64,000 nucleotides of DNA, from positions 186,001 to 250,000 of the forward strand of contig JAUWYY010000001.1 of the NCBI GenBank assembly GCA_030615605.1, given 5' to 3'. The notes under the pieces are model-generated. The model worked only from the letters and a program-made list of their open reading frames with translations, made no database searches and was not told the origin of the DNA. Both the position numbers and the translations under genes were made by a program. The stretch comes from a bacterium (GTDB taxonomy: Bacteria; Armatimonadota; Zipacnadia; Zipacnadales; Zipacnadaceae). This document shows, in pieces, positions 23,054 through 32,620 of this stretch (position 1 is the stretch's first letter; every line of letters starts with the position of its first letter).

Positions 23054-24310
23054 ATGATAATGGCCGAGGGGCGGTGGAAAGAACTAGGGTGTGCCCTGAT
23101 GGTCGTAGGGCTATTGGTGACGGCTCCGCTCAAGGTTGTGGCCGATGGTGGCGCAGCGCAATGGGCAGTGCTGGTCTATGTGGAGGGCGGCCATGATCTA
23201 GAAGGGCTCAGCGATACATACCAGCAGTATCTCGACCGGGTAGCATTTGGGAGGCAGGTCACTGCTGCTGCCCAACTGGTTGAATGGGTGGGGCCGGGAA
23301 GCAAACAGATTCGGGCGAGACGGTACTTGTATAATGAGGCAGGCCGACGCTCTGAGGTGGTGAGTCTGGGCGACAGCTCGCCGTCGGCTCGCCTGGCGAA
23401 CCTTATCAAGTGGGGCATGGGTCAAATAGTAGCCGAGCACTACGCGTTGGTGGTGGCTGGTCACGGCCAGATAGCCCCGGTCCTCCCTACGGGGAGGTCT
23501 GGGACCGCCGAGCCACGTCCCGACGAGATTGGCGCGCCCTTTTCAGCAAGAGATTTGCGCGACGGTCTCATCCAGGGACTGAGTGGTGCGCAGGCCGGGA
23601 AGATCGAAATAGTGTTCCTGGATTGCTGCTACGGTGTGACCTTAGAGGTTGCCGTCGGGCTGAGGCCAGTAGCCGATTATCTGGTGGGCAGCCCTGGACT
23701 TATGTACAGTCCCGGATTGCCCTGGGATGAAATACTTTCGTGGCTGGTGGCCCGCCCTGAAGCGTCAGCACATGCCTTGGCCCGGTCGGCAGTGCAGGCT
23801 ACGAGAAGTTCTTGGCAGCAGGCGGGGGAGCCGACTATCAGTCTGGTCGCGGTAGATCTCTCCAGAGTGAAAGCGATCTGCCAGCGGATGGAGACTTGGT
23901 CAGAGACTGTAGACCCGTATATGGCAACGGTTGCCCCGGAACTGACTTTGGCGCGCAGCCGAGCCGAAAGCTGGGGGCCGGGTGGGGAGTTGGTGGATAT
24001 AGGCGGCTTTATGACGGCTTTGAGCAGGAATAGCAATTGTGTGGAGGTAGCCCAGCAGGCCCGGTGGGTTACCCAGTCTGTCAAGCAGGCGGTGCTTGCC
24101 AGCTACCTGCAAGGACCGCTCGGGCCCGGCAAGGTTCGCGATCGGGGTTTAGCTGTCTTCTTTCCGCTGGAAGTTGAACGATGGCCCGAGATCTACCGAT
24201 GGCATGGCCCGGAAGGTAGCCTGGTGCACTGGAGGTCGTTCTTGAGTAGCTACATGAATGCCGTGCAGGGCTCGGTGGTTCAACAGACCAACTCGGGGAG
24301 GCCCGGCTAG
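23054..24310 (+). CDS. clostripain-like (C11) cysteine peptidase, secreted
   Basis: A 418-residue protein with a signal peptide (LGCALMVVGLLVTAPLKVVADG). The caspase-like C11 core is present: WAVLVYVEGGHDLEG, the catalytic His in ALVVAGHGQI (about residue 137), and the catalytic Cys in IVFLDCCYGVTLEVAVGL (about residue 197), followed by ADYLVGSPG, the family's SPG turn. C11 peptidases cleave after Arg or Lys and often self-activate. It is placed directly between the CsgG-like gene (50-base gap) and the subtilisin gene (110-base gap), so it may process one of the surface proteins nearby. Start ATG 23054; a second ATG at 23060 is in frame. Confidence 0.85.
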   Translation: MIMAEGRWKELGCALMVVGLLVTAPLKVVADGGAAQWAVLVYVEGGHDLEGLSDTYQQYLDRVAFGRQVTAAAQLVEWVGPGSKQIRARRYLYNEAGRRSEVVSLGDSSPSARLANLIKWGMGQIVAEHYALVVAGHGQIAPVLPTGRSGTAEPRPDEIGAPFSARDLRDGLIQGLSGAQAGKIEIVFLDCCYGVTLEVAVGLRPVADYLVGSPGLMYSPGLPWDEILSWLVARPEASAHALARSAVQATRSSWQQAGEPTISLVAVDLSRVKAICQRMETWSETVDPYMATVAPELTLARSRAESWGPGGELVDIGGFMTALSRNSNCVEVAQQARWVTQSVKQAVLASYLQGPLGPGKVRDRGLAVFFPLEVERWPEIYRWHGPEGSLVHWRSFLSSYMNAVQGSVVQQTNSGRPG

Positions 24311-24421
24311 CAGCAAAATGGTGTGGGGCGAAGTGGCCAGTTCGACATTTGTTGGGACTGAATTGTCGGCCCAGACAGGACAACAATACACTATGGCTCG
24401 CAGAGCAACAGGAGAGCACAA

Positions 24422-27400
24422 ATGATGCTTTCTAAACTGATGGCTAAACTGGCCCCGGAGGTTTTCGGCCGGAGGCCGACGACAGCATTTTTACATACAA
24501 TTCGGGTACCCAGGTGGGCACTATCGACCAAGTATAGGAGCGGGTTGTTGGGTGCTAGTTTGCTGCCATTGATAGTGGCCTGTGGGCTAATACTGTTGAC
24601 AATAGGTACTGGTTACGGTCAGTTGCTGCCCACAGTGCCAGTACCTGGCCAGCCCTACACCACTCTGGGCCCCCACGGTGAATTTATCATTCATCCGCCC
24701 AGAGCGGTAGCAAATCGTATCATCGTGGGATTGCGTCCCACTGTCGGGCCGCAGCAGATTCAGCCGCTAGCCGAGCGAGCGGGCGGCGCGCCCATCGGTG
24801 TGTCTCCTGATGGGGCGATTATGATCGTTGCTCTGGACGAGGGCACTGATCTGGAAGATGCTATTGCTGCGTACCAGAGCCAGCCAGAAGTGGCGTTTGC
24901 CACCTATGACCTGCTGGTCTATCCGACTCTTACGCCCAACGACCCCGATCTGTCTGCACAGTACCATCATTCGCTGTGTGACTCTATGGATGCGTGGGAT
25001 GTTACCACCGGGTCCGCTTCGGTAACCATTGCGGTGATCGATTCTGGGATAGATACGGATCACCCAGACTTGAGTGCCAGGCTATGGGTCAATGCAGGCG
25101 AGGTGCCCAGCAATAGCGTGGACGACGACGGTAACGGATACATAGATGATGTCAACGGCTGGGACTTCGTCAACGACAGCAACGACATCGCCCCGGAACC
25201 CAATGATGTGGACGACGACAGTAATGGCTTTGTAGACGACAATGTTAACCACGGTACGTTCGTCTCGGGATTGGCTGCTGCAATGACCAATAATGGGTAC
25301 GGTGGTGCCGGGGTTGACTGGAACGCGCGGATAATGATGTTGCAGGTGTTCCCGGATGATGGTTGCGGAACGGTCTCCGCGGTGCTGGAAGCAATATACT
25401 ACGCTGTGGATAACGATGCCGACGTCATCAACATGAGCTTGGCCGGTGGTTATACCGTGGCCTACGATCCTGCTATCAATTATGCTTACATCAACGGTGT
25501 GCTGGTCGTCGTCGCTGCCGGCAACTCCGATTGGGAGTTCACCGACGATCCCGCCACCTGGTTTTCACCGGTCTGCAATGACGGTCCCAATCTCTCCGTC
25601 GATAACTATGTGCTGGGGGTGGGCGCCACCGACGAAAATGACGCGCGAGCCAGCTTTTCCAACTACGACGGTTCGTCCGCCAACTTCGTTGATGTCTGTG
25701 CCCCGGGCGTAGACGTCTATTCCACGCGCTACCAGAACGACAGCTTCACGCAGTTTCTGGAGTACTTCGGGACGGGCTCGGGGACCTCATTCTCGGCGCC
25801 ACTGGCAGCAGGACTGGCGGCGCTGCTGTTAGCTGAGTATACACCCGCTGATGTGATTACCAATATCCGCGAGGGTGCTGATGACATTGATGCGCTGAAT
25901 CCAATATACGCTGGCAAACTGGGCACCGGGCGAATCAATATGTTTGCTGCCCTGGGGGATATCACTCCGCCGGAGATCACCATAGTCAATCCCCCGAATA
26001 ACTCCGTAACCTTCTTCACTGTTGTGAGCATTTTTGCTACTATCAGCGATTCGAAAAGCGGCGTGGACGAAGCTACCATAGAGTTGGAAATTGATGGAAC
26101 ACCTATTGTCGGCTTCGACTACGATTCAGGAGAACTGACGTACGTTGCCACACTGGCGGCCGGCCCGCACCAGGTAATTGTTCGTGCTGCCGACAATGAA
26201 GGTAATGAGGGCGAGGCCCTCGCGAGCTTCCGTATCTTGGAAAAGAGCTTTGACGCTGGCCTGCATCTGTTCTCGCTCCCCTACACCTACGGCCCTGGCC
26301 AACTCCCGACTCCGGACAGCCTATTTGACTTGAGCCCCGGGGATGTCGCGATGCATCGTTGGTGGCCGGAAGATAACAACTCCAACAAGTATCGCACCTA
26401 CCCGGACAACTATGGGACGTTCAACCCGCCCGATACAATGGGCGGGGATCCCGTCGTGGAGTCGCCGCCTGCGGGGTTGGGCTACTTCATCCGCCTGCCG
26501 CAGCAGGTCACTGTTCAGGAACCTGGTTCTATCCTGGATGGCGGAATGACGACCTACGAAATTGATTTGAGGCGCGGATTGGTCCCGCCACGGGGCTGGA
26601 GCATGATCGGATGCCCCTTCAGCCGGGCTCTGGACTGGGGCAGCGTCGAGTTCGTTACTGATGGCCAAGCTCAGAGCATTACTGAAGCCGTAGAGGACGG
26701 GGTCACCGACGGGATACTCTGGGAGTTTGTGAGTACAGGCAACGGTGGTTATTATGACTTCCCTTACGACCCGCTGGGCGCAACTCTCGAGCCCTTCAAG
26801 GGATACTGGATACATGTATGGGAGGATACGACCCTACGGCTGAATGCGCTGGCGCTGGACGGAGCCGGTGTTACGCCGGCAGATAGCTCTGGCAACTTCG
26901 AATCTGATGATGAATGGCAACTGCAGATCATCGCCAGCGCCGGCGGTGACGTGGATCCCAGCAACTATATCGGGGTAACCAGTGCCGCAACTAGCGGCTA
27001 TGATTCGGGCCTGGACGTTACTGAGCCGCCTTCAGTGGGCAGCGCGGTTCAGTGTTACCAGCCCAGAGCCGACTGGGACCAGTATTCCGGAAACTATGCC
27101 CGGGATATCCGGTCAACTGTGGCAGGATTGCAGACCTGGGATATTGATGTCTTGTGTCAACTTAGCGGCGAGCCGGTCAAGTTGACTTGGCCGGAGCTGA
27201 ATTCGGTGGTTCCGGGTGCAGTCAAGCTTATGCTTGAAGACGTGGACACGGGGCAGCAGGTCTATATGCGCACCGCCACTGGCTACAGCTTCACCAGTCC
27301 GGAAGGCGGGGGTATCCGTCATCTGCGCATTACGGCCTACGATGACAGCGTAACCTCGCTGACCCTAACGGGGGTAAGCGCTCAAGCAATGTCACCATCG

Positions 27401-27655
27401 GGCGGGGCTGTTATTACTTACAATCTGTCTAAGCCGGCGACGGTGGCTGCCGAAATTTGCAATATCTCTGGTGTGACTATCAAGGGTCTGGGCGAGCGTA
27501 GCAGCAGCGGAAGCCAGGTGGAGATGATATTGTGGGATGGGCGCAGCGATCGGGGCACAAAGGTGCCAGCGGGGCGGTATCTGGCGCGAATTACCGCCTG
27601 GGCCACTGACGGTCAGACTGTCCAGGCAGTCCGTCCCTTTGTCATACTACCGTAA
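24422..27655 (+). CDS. subtilisin-like (S8) serine protease with long tail and FlgD-like Ig domain
   Basis: A 1077-residue secreted protease. The catalytic triad is intact: Asp207 in IAVIDSGIDTDHPDLSARL, His277 in NHGTFVSGLAAA, Ser456 in GTSFSAPLAAGL. A peptidase-inhibitor-like prodomain lies before it (residues about 90-165, RIIVGLRPTVGPQQIQPLAE). The loop between Asp and His holds Asp-rich calcium-site-like repeats (VDDDGNGYIDD, VDDDSNGFVDD). An Ig-like segment follows (about 515-605), then a tail of about 440 residues with two G-W-S-M-I-G-C-P-F / P-F-K-G-Y-W modules and a FlgD Ig-like end (LWDGRSDRGTKVPAGRYLARI). The hydrophobic helix near residues 40-65 is the signal. The tail is shared with the next gene, so it may be an anchoring module. 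Confidence 0.9.
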   Translation: MMLSKLMAKLAPEVFGRRPTTAFLHTIRVPRWALSTKYRSGLLGASLLPLIVACGLILLTIGTGYGQLLPTVPVPGQPYTTLGPHGEFIIHPPRAVANRIIVGLRPTVGPQQIQPLAERAGGAPIGVSPDGAIMIVALDEGTDLEDAIAAYQSQPEVAFATYDLLVYPTLTPNDPDLSAQYHHSLCDSMDAWDVTTGSASVTIAVIDSGIDTDHPDLSARLWVNAGEVPSNSVDDDGNGYIDDVNGWDFVNDSNDIAPEPNDVDDDSNGFVDDNVNHGTFVSGLAAAMTNNGYGGAGVDWNARIMMLQVFPDDGCGTVSAVLEAIYYAVDNDADVINMSLAGGYTVAYDPAINYAYINGVLVVVAAGNSDWEFTDDPATWFSPVCNDGPNLSVDNYVLGVGATDENDARASFSNYDGSSANFVDVCAPGVDVYSTRYQNDSFTQFLEYFGTGSGTSFSAPLAAGLAALLLAEYTPADVITNIREGADDIDALNPIYAGKLGTGRINMFAALGDITPPEITIVNPPNNSVTFFTVVSIFATISDSKSGVDEATIELEIDGTPIVGFDYDSGELTYVATLAAGPHQVIVRAADNEGNEGEALASFRILEKSFDAGLHLFSLPYTYGPGQLPTPDSLFDLSPGDVAMHRWWPEDNNSNKYRTYPDNYGTFNPPDTMGGDPVVESPPAGLGYFIRLPQQVTVQEPGSILDGGMTTYEIDLRRGLVPPRGWSMIGCPFSRALDWGSVEFVTDGQAQSITEAVEDGVTDGILWEFVSTGNGGYYDFPYDPLGATLEPFKGYWIHVWEDTTLRLNALALDGAGVTPADSSGNFESDDEWQLQIIASAGGDVDPSNYIGVTSAATSGYDSGLDVTEPPSVGSAVQCYQPRADWDQYSGNYARDIRSTVAGLQTWDIDVLCQLSGEPVKLTWPELNSVVPGAVKLMLEDVDTGQQVYMRTATGYSFTSPEGGGIRHLRITAYDDSVTSLTLTGVSAQAMSPSGGAVITYNLSKPATVAAEICNISGVTIKGLGERSSSGSQVEMILWDGRSDRGTKVPAGRYLARITAWATDGQTVQAVRPFVILP

Positions 27656-27690
27656 GTGCTCTTCCGGTTCTGAAAGGAGCTGACGGTCCA

Positions 27691-29175
27691 GTGTGCACAA
27701 TTCGCAGTAGCAGTCTACAATCCAAACGGCTGCTTACGGCTCTCACAATGGTTTTCGGCCTATTACTAGTGTTGACGGCCGGTGGAGATAGCTGGAGCCA
27801 GTTTGAGGGTGCGCCCGAGCTGTCAGCGATCGAAGTGGACGGAATCAGTGGGCTGGCGATGCTATCATTTCCCTACGAATTTACGAATGCTGATGCTGAA
27901 GTTGTTCTGGCCAGCCTGGGCGACCTGACCCTCGGTGGCGCCAACGATCCTGCTCTGATCAGATGGGATTCGACAGCCAGTCGCTATCGAACATTCCCCG
28001 GTGAATTCCTCACCTACATCATTTCGGGCGAGGGGTACTGGCTCTATAATCCAAACGCCGACACGATTGTGCTCCCCGAAGACGCTGAGGAAGTTCCCAG
28101 CGACGACTACGTGATCGACTTAGCTGAGGGCTGGGTCCAAATCGGTTGCCCCTTCGTTCTGCCGGTGCAATTCCAGGATATCCAGGTGCTGCGCAATGAC
28201 GTGCTGTGGACGATGGAACAAGCTGTGGAGCGCGACTACATCCAGCCCGCTGTCTTCAGCTATAACCCCACCACGGAAGAGTACGAATGGGAGTTGGAGC
28301 TTAGTGATGTTTCGTTGGATCCGTTTGAAGGTTACTGGGTGTTGGCACGCGATGAGATACAGCTTGTCATCGCGCCCCCCTCAGGGCTGGCGACTGCTGC
28401 AGCGCCTGCTGTCGAGTCCAGTGGGGAGGAGTCCTCTGGTTGGCAGGTTCATTTGGAGGTGGCCGGGGCCGGCCAGGTCCGTACAGACCGGGCCTTTGGT
28501 GTAGACGAGGTAGCCGAAGAGGGGCTGGATCGGAAAGATGTGCCCAGTCCCCCGACTGCGGCCGGATCAGGTGCGACGCTTCAAGCCGAATTCGTGAGTC
28601 TCACCCATCAAGCGCCGCCCTGTCTGGTTGATATGCGTCCCCTTACGCAGACGGAGCAGACCTGGTATATAGCAATTGCCACCGATGCCCCGGATCAGAT
28701 CATAAGGGTGTCGTGGCCGTCGCTGGAAGCACTGCCGGCGGATATGATTGCCATTATGGAGGACACCGTCAGCGGTCAGAAGATCTGGATGCGAACCAAC
28801 AGCGCATATTCATACAACAGCAGCGAGGGCGGGCTGCGCCTGCTGAAGATCAGTGTCCGGCCGGCGGACAGCGTCACGCCGGTGGTCAGCCAGGTGACGG
28901 CTACAGCCGCTCCCGGCGGTAGCTGGGCGATATCGTACAGCTTGAGTTCAGCCGCTGCGGTGCAGACGCGGATTCGCAATATTTCGGGTGTGGTGGTAAA
29001 GCATCTGATCAGCGGCGAGTTGAACGAAGCCGGGCGCAACGTGGTATTGTGGAGTGGCCGTTCCGACCGGGGCACGGCGGTACCCAGTGGGCGGTACCTG
29101 GTGGAGATAGAAGCCCGGTCACCGGATACCGGGCAGACCGGTAGAATCATCAGTGCCTTTGCCGTGATGCGATAA
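27691..29175 (+). CDS. secreted protein made of the subtilisin-tail modules with FlgD-like Ig end
   Basis: A 494-residue protein, paralogous to the last part of the preceding protease but lacking a catalytic domain. Signal peptide ends near residue 36 (TAGGDSWSQ). Matching features in order: GLAMLSFPYEF, a GEGYWLYNP repeat, EGWVQIGCPFVLP, DPFEGYWVLA, a linker, WQVHLEVAGAGQV, then ISYSLSSAAAVQTRIRNISG and LWSGRSDRGTAVPSGRYLVEI. In the protease the corresponding motifs are LHLFSLPYTY, GWSMIGCPFSR, EPFKGYWIHV and so on. FlgD-like Ig domains often mark proteins exported through an outer-membrane route, but that is inference. GTG start at 27691 with aaaggag upstream. Confidence 0.8.
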   Translation: MCTIRSSSLQSKRLLTALTMVFGLLLVLTAGGDSWSQFEGAPELSAIEVDGISGLAMLSFPYEFTNADAEVVLASLGDLTLGGANDPALIRWDSTASRYRTFPGEFLTYIISGEGYWLYNPNADTIVLPEDAEEVPSDDYVIDLAEGWVQIGCPFVLPVQFQDIQVLRNDVLWTMEQAVERDYIQPAVFSYNPTTEEYEWELELSDVSLDPFEGYWVLARDEIQLVIAPPSGLATAAAPAVESSGEESSGWQVHLEVAGAGQVRTDRAFGVDEVAEEGLDRKDVPSPPTAAGSGATLQAEFVSLTHQAPPCLVDMRPLTQTEQTWYIAIATDAPDQIIRVSWPSLEALPADMIAIMEDTVSGQKIWMRTNSAYSYNSSEGGLRLLKISVRPADSVTPVVSQVTATAAPGGSWAISYSLSSAAAVQTRIRNISGVVVKHLISGELNEAGRNVVLWSGRSDRGTAVPSGRYLVEIEARSPDTGQTGRIISAFAVMR

Positions 29176-29246
29176 GTCTCGTTGTAAACACTCTATTTTG
29201 CACCTAAGCTTAGCAGCAGTCGCATCCGAAGTGGGAGGGCCGAATT

Positions 29247-30308
29247 ATGACTCTTATCAGATCGCACCGACTCGCCGGACCTATTGCGGTATTCTTGACT
29301 ATTGCAACTGTTGTGACCATTGTGCCCTGGCCAATGGCACCGGTGCGGGCCGCTGATGGAGCCGCTATGCTACTGTTGTTTCCCGCAGGGGATGAAAGCG
29401 GCAGCGAGATTGCCGACTTGGCTGAGATGACCACCAACAAGCTCCAGATTGCTATGGCCGGCGTTGAGGGGATAGAAGTCACGGAATTCCATCCGTCCTC
29501 GCCCCTGGTTCGACGTGCCAAAAGTGAGGGGCGCCTGCTGCCAACGCACATGCAGGCGGGAGTGAGTGACCTTCCTGCCGCCATAGAGGTGGGGCACATA
29601 CTGGGCATGGACGGCATCGTGCTGGCTACCGTCAAGAGTGTGGATGTGCATAACTCGGTACGCTACCTGACGGTAACGCTGAAGGGCGAATGCTTCGATG
29701 TCAAGCCCAACTATGACCCAGCAACGGGCCAAGCCAGGAGGACGCTGCAGCCGGCTAAGTTGTTCACTGTGGTCGGGGCCAGTCGTCCCCGTGCCAACTA
29801 CACGGGCAGCGACCAGCCGCTGGTTCGTGAGGCCTTGAATGACGCCACGAAGAAATTCGCACAGGTTATGGCTGGAACCCCGGCTGGTGAGCTGACGGCC
29901 AAGCCTCTCCACTCTGGGAAGGAGAGCAAATGGAAATGGCTGGGCCCCCTGCTGGTTTTGGGTATTGCAGCGCTCATCATTGGAAAATCAGGCGGTAATG
30001 GTGGACAGGCTGCGGGGGCCGCTGCGCCCATCCCTGATCGCCTGGACGTGGAAGATTACGGCATCCATCTTTTCTGGGATCCCCCTCCGCCAACTGAACT
30101 GACTTTGGTCAGCTATCAGGTCCAGCGCTCCACCAACGGGGGACCGTATGCGAACGTTAATGTTGGAATCTGTGGCACGGCGTGCACTGACTGGTTGGAC
30201 CAGGATGTGGCCGTCGGTAACACCTATCGCTACCGCATTCGCGCGATCTATTCGAATAGTCAAGCGAGTGCGTGGAGACAATTTGACGCTGTAAACTTCA
30301 TCGGATAG
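29247..30308 (+). CDS. secreted protein, CsgG-like N-terminus, membrane helix, FN3 C-terminus
   Basis: A 353-residue protein with a signal peptide (ending VRAADG near residue 37). Residues about 40-215 begin AAMLLLFPAGDESGSEIADLAEMTTNKLQIAM, which resembles the CsgG/TolB-N lipoprotein-like entry, and include GMDGIVLATVKSVDVHNSVRYLTVTL. A membrane helix (about 231-249, WLGPLLVLGIAALIIGKS) precedes a fibronectin type III domain (about 268-351: RLDVEDYGIHLFWDPPPPTELTLVSYQVQRS, NTYRYRIRAIYS). Same order of parts as 21084-23003, so the two bracket the peptidases as paralogues. Function unknown. Confidence 0.7.
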   Translation: MTLIRSHRLAGPIAVFLTIATVVTIVPWPMAPVRAADGAAMLLLFPAGDESGSEIADLAEMTTNKLQIAMAGVEGIEVTEFHPSSPLVRRAKSEGRLLPTHMQAGVSDLPAAIEVGHILGMDGIVLATVKSVDVHNSVRYLTVTLKGECFDVKPNYDPATGQARRTLQPAKLFTVVGASRPRANYTGSDQPLVREALNDATKKFAQVMAGTPAGELTAKPLHSGKESKWKWLGPLLVLGIAALIIGKSGGNGGQAAGAAAPIPDRLDVEDYGIHLFWDPPPPTELTLVSYQVQRSTNGGPYANVNVGICGTACTDWLDQDVAVGNTYRYRIRAIYSNSQASAWRQFDAVNFIG

Positions 30309-30346
30309 TGACTTGACTGGCTGAAAAAGGAGTGGGAAGGTCGTCG

Positions 30347-32371
30347 TTGCAGATGGCGACAACACGAGTTGACATCTTAGGCCACCGGCGCCGCAGTTGG
30401 GCGCTGGTGGCAGTGCTAGTAGTGGTGGGGTTGAGCGGGGCAATGCTGGTCTGTCCCGAGCCTGCTGTGGCTCAGGGGGGCATACTGGGCAAATATCGCA
30501 TCAGCGCCGTACCCAACCCCCGATCGGTGCCGGCTGATGGGAAAACCGCAGTGCGCATTCGCATCGAGGTCCGCGATAATAGTGGCCAGCCCGCCCCGAA
30601 TGGCACTAAGGTTGTGGTCAGCACTGATCTTGGATATGTAGGCGAGTCGGAATTTGATAGAAACAAGGCCCTGACAGTGGAAACTGCCGGGGGCTTTGCT
30701 ATGGTCTTTGCCACCAGTGACACACCGGGTCTGGCTACTATCAGGATAAGGCTCGAAGACAGCCGCAACATCGTTTATGTGGAGTTCCATCCTGAGGGGC
30801 AGGAGGCCGGCCCCGAGTTGCGCGTAGTGAAAATCAACGGCGGCTGGGTCGGCTATTCGGTGGACCTCAACATCATCGAAGCGCGCGATGGTGCCTCGGT
30901 GGAGTACGGAGGTATGACTGTCAGCGAGGCCGACATCGTTCAGTTCGACGTGGACAAGATGGAACTGCGCGCCCAACCCGTCACTGTAACCCGCGAAGAG
31001 CAGCAGCTTGCGGGCGAAGTTCTGTTTTTCCAGTTCTACGCCAAACGCGGCGCCCTACAGCAGTTCACTGACACCGGGTTGCAACAGGTCAGCTTCGATC
31101 TGTATAATCTGGAGGCCAACTCTCTGGACTGGGATCTTCCCCATAATGCTTTCGATCTGTTGCCCGTGGTTGGAGACACGTGGATGATAGCTGACAGCAT
31201 CACTTTCTTTGTTGGTGAGAAGATCGTACTGCACGATGCTGATATATATGTGGGCAGCGGCAAGGTTATGAGCCTGCCGTCTTACTGGGTTCTGGCTATG
31301 CCCGGTTACACCGGTGCTTCCCACTCGCAAATCCTGGGCGTCAGCTCCGATGGCGGCCTGGCGGTTAATCTGCCCTTCTTCTACTGCGTCAGCGACACCA
31401 GGACGGCAGCTATTGAGGTCCAACGGGGCGCGCGAAGTGGCAGCGTTATCGCCCGCGAAGGATGGGGACTGGGCCTGCGCGAGGAATACCGTACCCAGAA
31501 TACCGAAGGGGAGCTGGTGCTGGCTGGCCTGCCACGCTCGGACTGGGGTATGGAGTGGCGCGATACCCGACAGGTGTTTGGGGGAATGCTGGGCGACTTC
31601 AGCGTAGGGTGGCCTGACCATCGCAGTTTCTTTGCGGATGCAAATCTTTTCGACTACGGCTCCTCCTATCGCAGCAACGTCCGGGCCTACTATCGTCGAC
31701 CCAACTATGGCGGGACCGCCTACGGACTGGTTGCCGATTGGTTGACCTCTCCGCGACGGTTGCCGACCGGCAGCAACAACACCTACCGGCTGGGGCTTTC
31801 TCTGGGAGGTCACTATGCCAGTGAGGGCGACAGTGAGCTGATATTCGACAATGAGTTATACGGTAAGGTTGATCTAGGAGCCTGGCGGCTTGCCCCGGAG
31901 ACGTGGCTGGCGTTTGATGTTGACGATATATACTCATGGGACACAGCGGACTACAGTGCTAACAGCGCCCAGGGTCGACTGACTCTGGAAAGAGGGTTTG
32001 GCCGGAACGTAACCATGTTTGTTGATTATTTCGCCGAATATGGCACCGGCGATGCATACCGCCAGGGGTGGCACGAGGGGTTGGGACTGGATACCTGGGC
32101 CAGCTTTGATCGCTGGGACGCCTATCTGCGCAGCAACTGGGACTTGACCGACGACTCGACACTTGCTTCTTTGGATCTTAGCTACTATCTGAACAATCGC
32201 TGGCGCCTGGTATTGTTTGGGACCCACTACAAGTTTGACGACACCAGCTATGACGACGTGGAGCTGGGCGTAGGTTGGAAGGTGCTCCAGGGCCGGGAGA
32301 TAGGCTTGCGGTGGTCGCGTGAGGAGGGGCGCTTGAGTGTGGAATTGGGCAATTTGACTTCAGCTTTCTAA
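30347..32371 (+). CDS. outer-membrane beta-barrel (LptD-like) with N-terminal Big-1-like domain
   Basis: About 674 residues with a signal peptide (AVLVVVGLSGAMLVCPEPAVAQG). An invasin/intimin Big-1-like Ig domain comes first (SAVPNPRSVPADGKTAVRIRI then NGTKVVVSTDLGYVG). A middle beta-rich part (DADIYVGSGKVMSLPSYWVL, NLPFFYCVSDTRTAAIEVQRG) looks like the start of LptD/OstA-type barrels. The last 250 residues show alternating aromatic strands (SSYRSNVRAYYRRPNY, WRLVLFGTHYKFDD, EIGLRWSREEGRLSVEL) and the protein ends in Phe (TSAF), the usual barrel C-terminal residue. It may insert lipopolysaccharide or export the secreted set upstream; that is inference. Start: TTG 30347 fits ribosome site ggaagg best, ATG 30353 is also possible. 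Confidence 0.7.
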   Translation: MQMATTRVDILGHRRRSWALVAVLVVVGLSGAMLVCPEPAVAQGGILGKYRISAVPNPRSVPADGKTAVRIRIEVRDNSGQPAPNGTKVVVSTDLGYVGESEFDRNKALTVETAGGFAMVFATSDTPGLATIRIRLEDSRNIVYVEFHPEGQEAGPELRVVKINGGWVGYSVDLNIIEARDGASVEYGGMTVSEADIVQFDVDKMELRAQPVTVTREEQQLAGEVLFFQFYAKRGALQQFTDTGLQQVSFDLYNLEANSLDWDLPHNAFDLLPVVGDTWMIADSITFFVGEKIVLHDADIYVGSGKVMSLPSYWVLAMPGYTGASHSQILGVSSDGGLAVNLPFFYCVSDTRTAAIEVQRGARSGSVIAREGWGLGLREEYRTQNTEGELVLAGLPRSDWGMEWRDTRQVFGGMLGDFSVGWPDHRSFFADANLFDYGSSYRSNVRAYYRRPNYGGTAYGLVADWLTSPRRLPTGSNNTYRLGLSLGGHYASEGDSELIFDNELYGKVDLGAWRLAPETWLAFDVDDIYSWDTADYSANSAQGRLTLERGFGRNVTMFVDYFAEYGTGDAYRQGWHEGLGLDTWASFDRWDAYLRSNWDLTDDSTLASLDLSYYLNNRWRLVLFGTHYKFDDTSYDDVELGVGWKVLQGREIGLRWSREEGRLSVELGNLTSAF

Positions 32372-32620
32372 GTTCTTCGCCGTAACCCCAATGCCCCGTA
32401 TCAACAAGGGAGGAAGTCAGAAGGAGGGTCAATAAACACAGATGGTAAGCCAACATCAGGCGATTGCAGCCTGAGTCAGAGGGAATACCGGATGGGTGAA
32501 CCCAACATGACTATGACCCCGGTTCCTGGGAGGAATCAGCGCAGTAAACACACAACGCTGGACGCAGCGACAAGGGATATGGCAAATCCCGGTCTCATTC
32601 GCATAGGAGGACATGGAATA

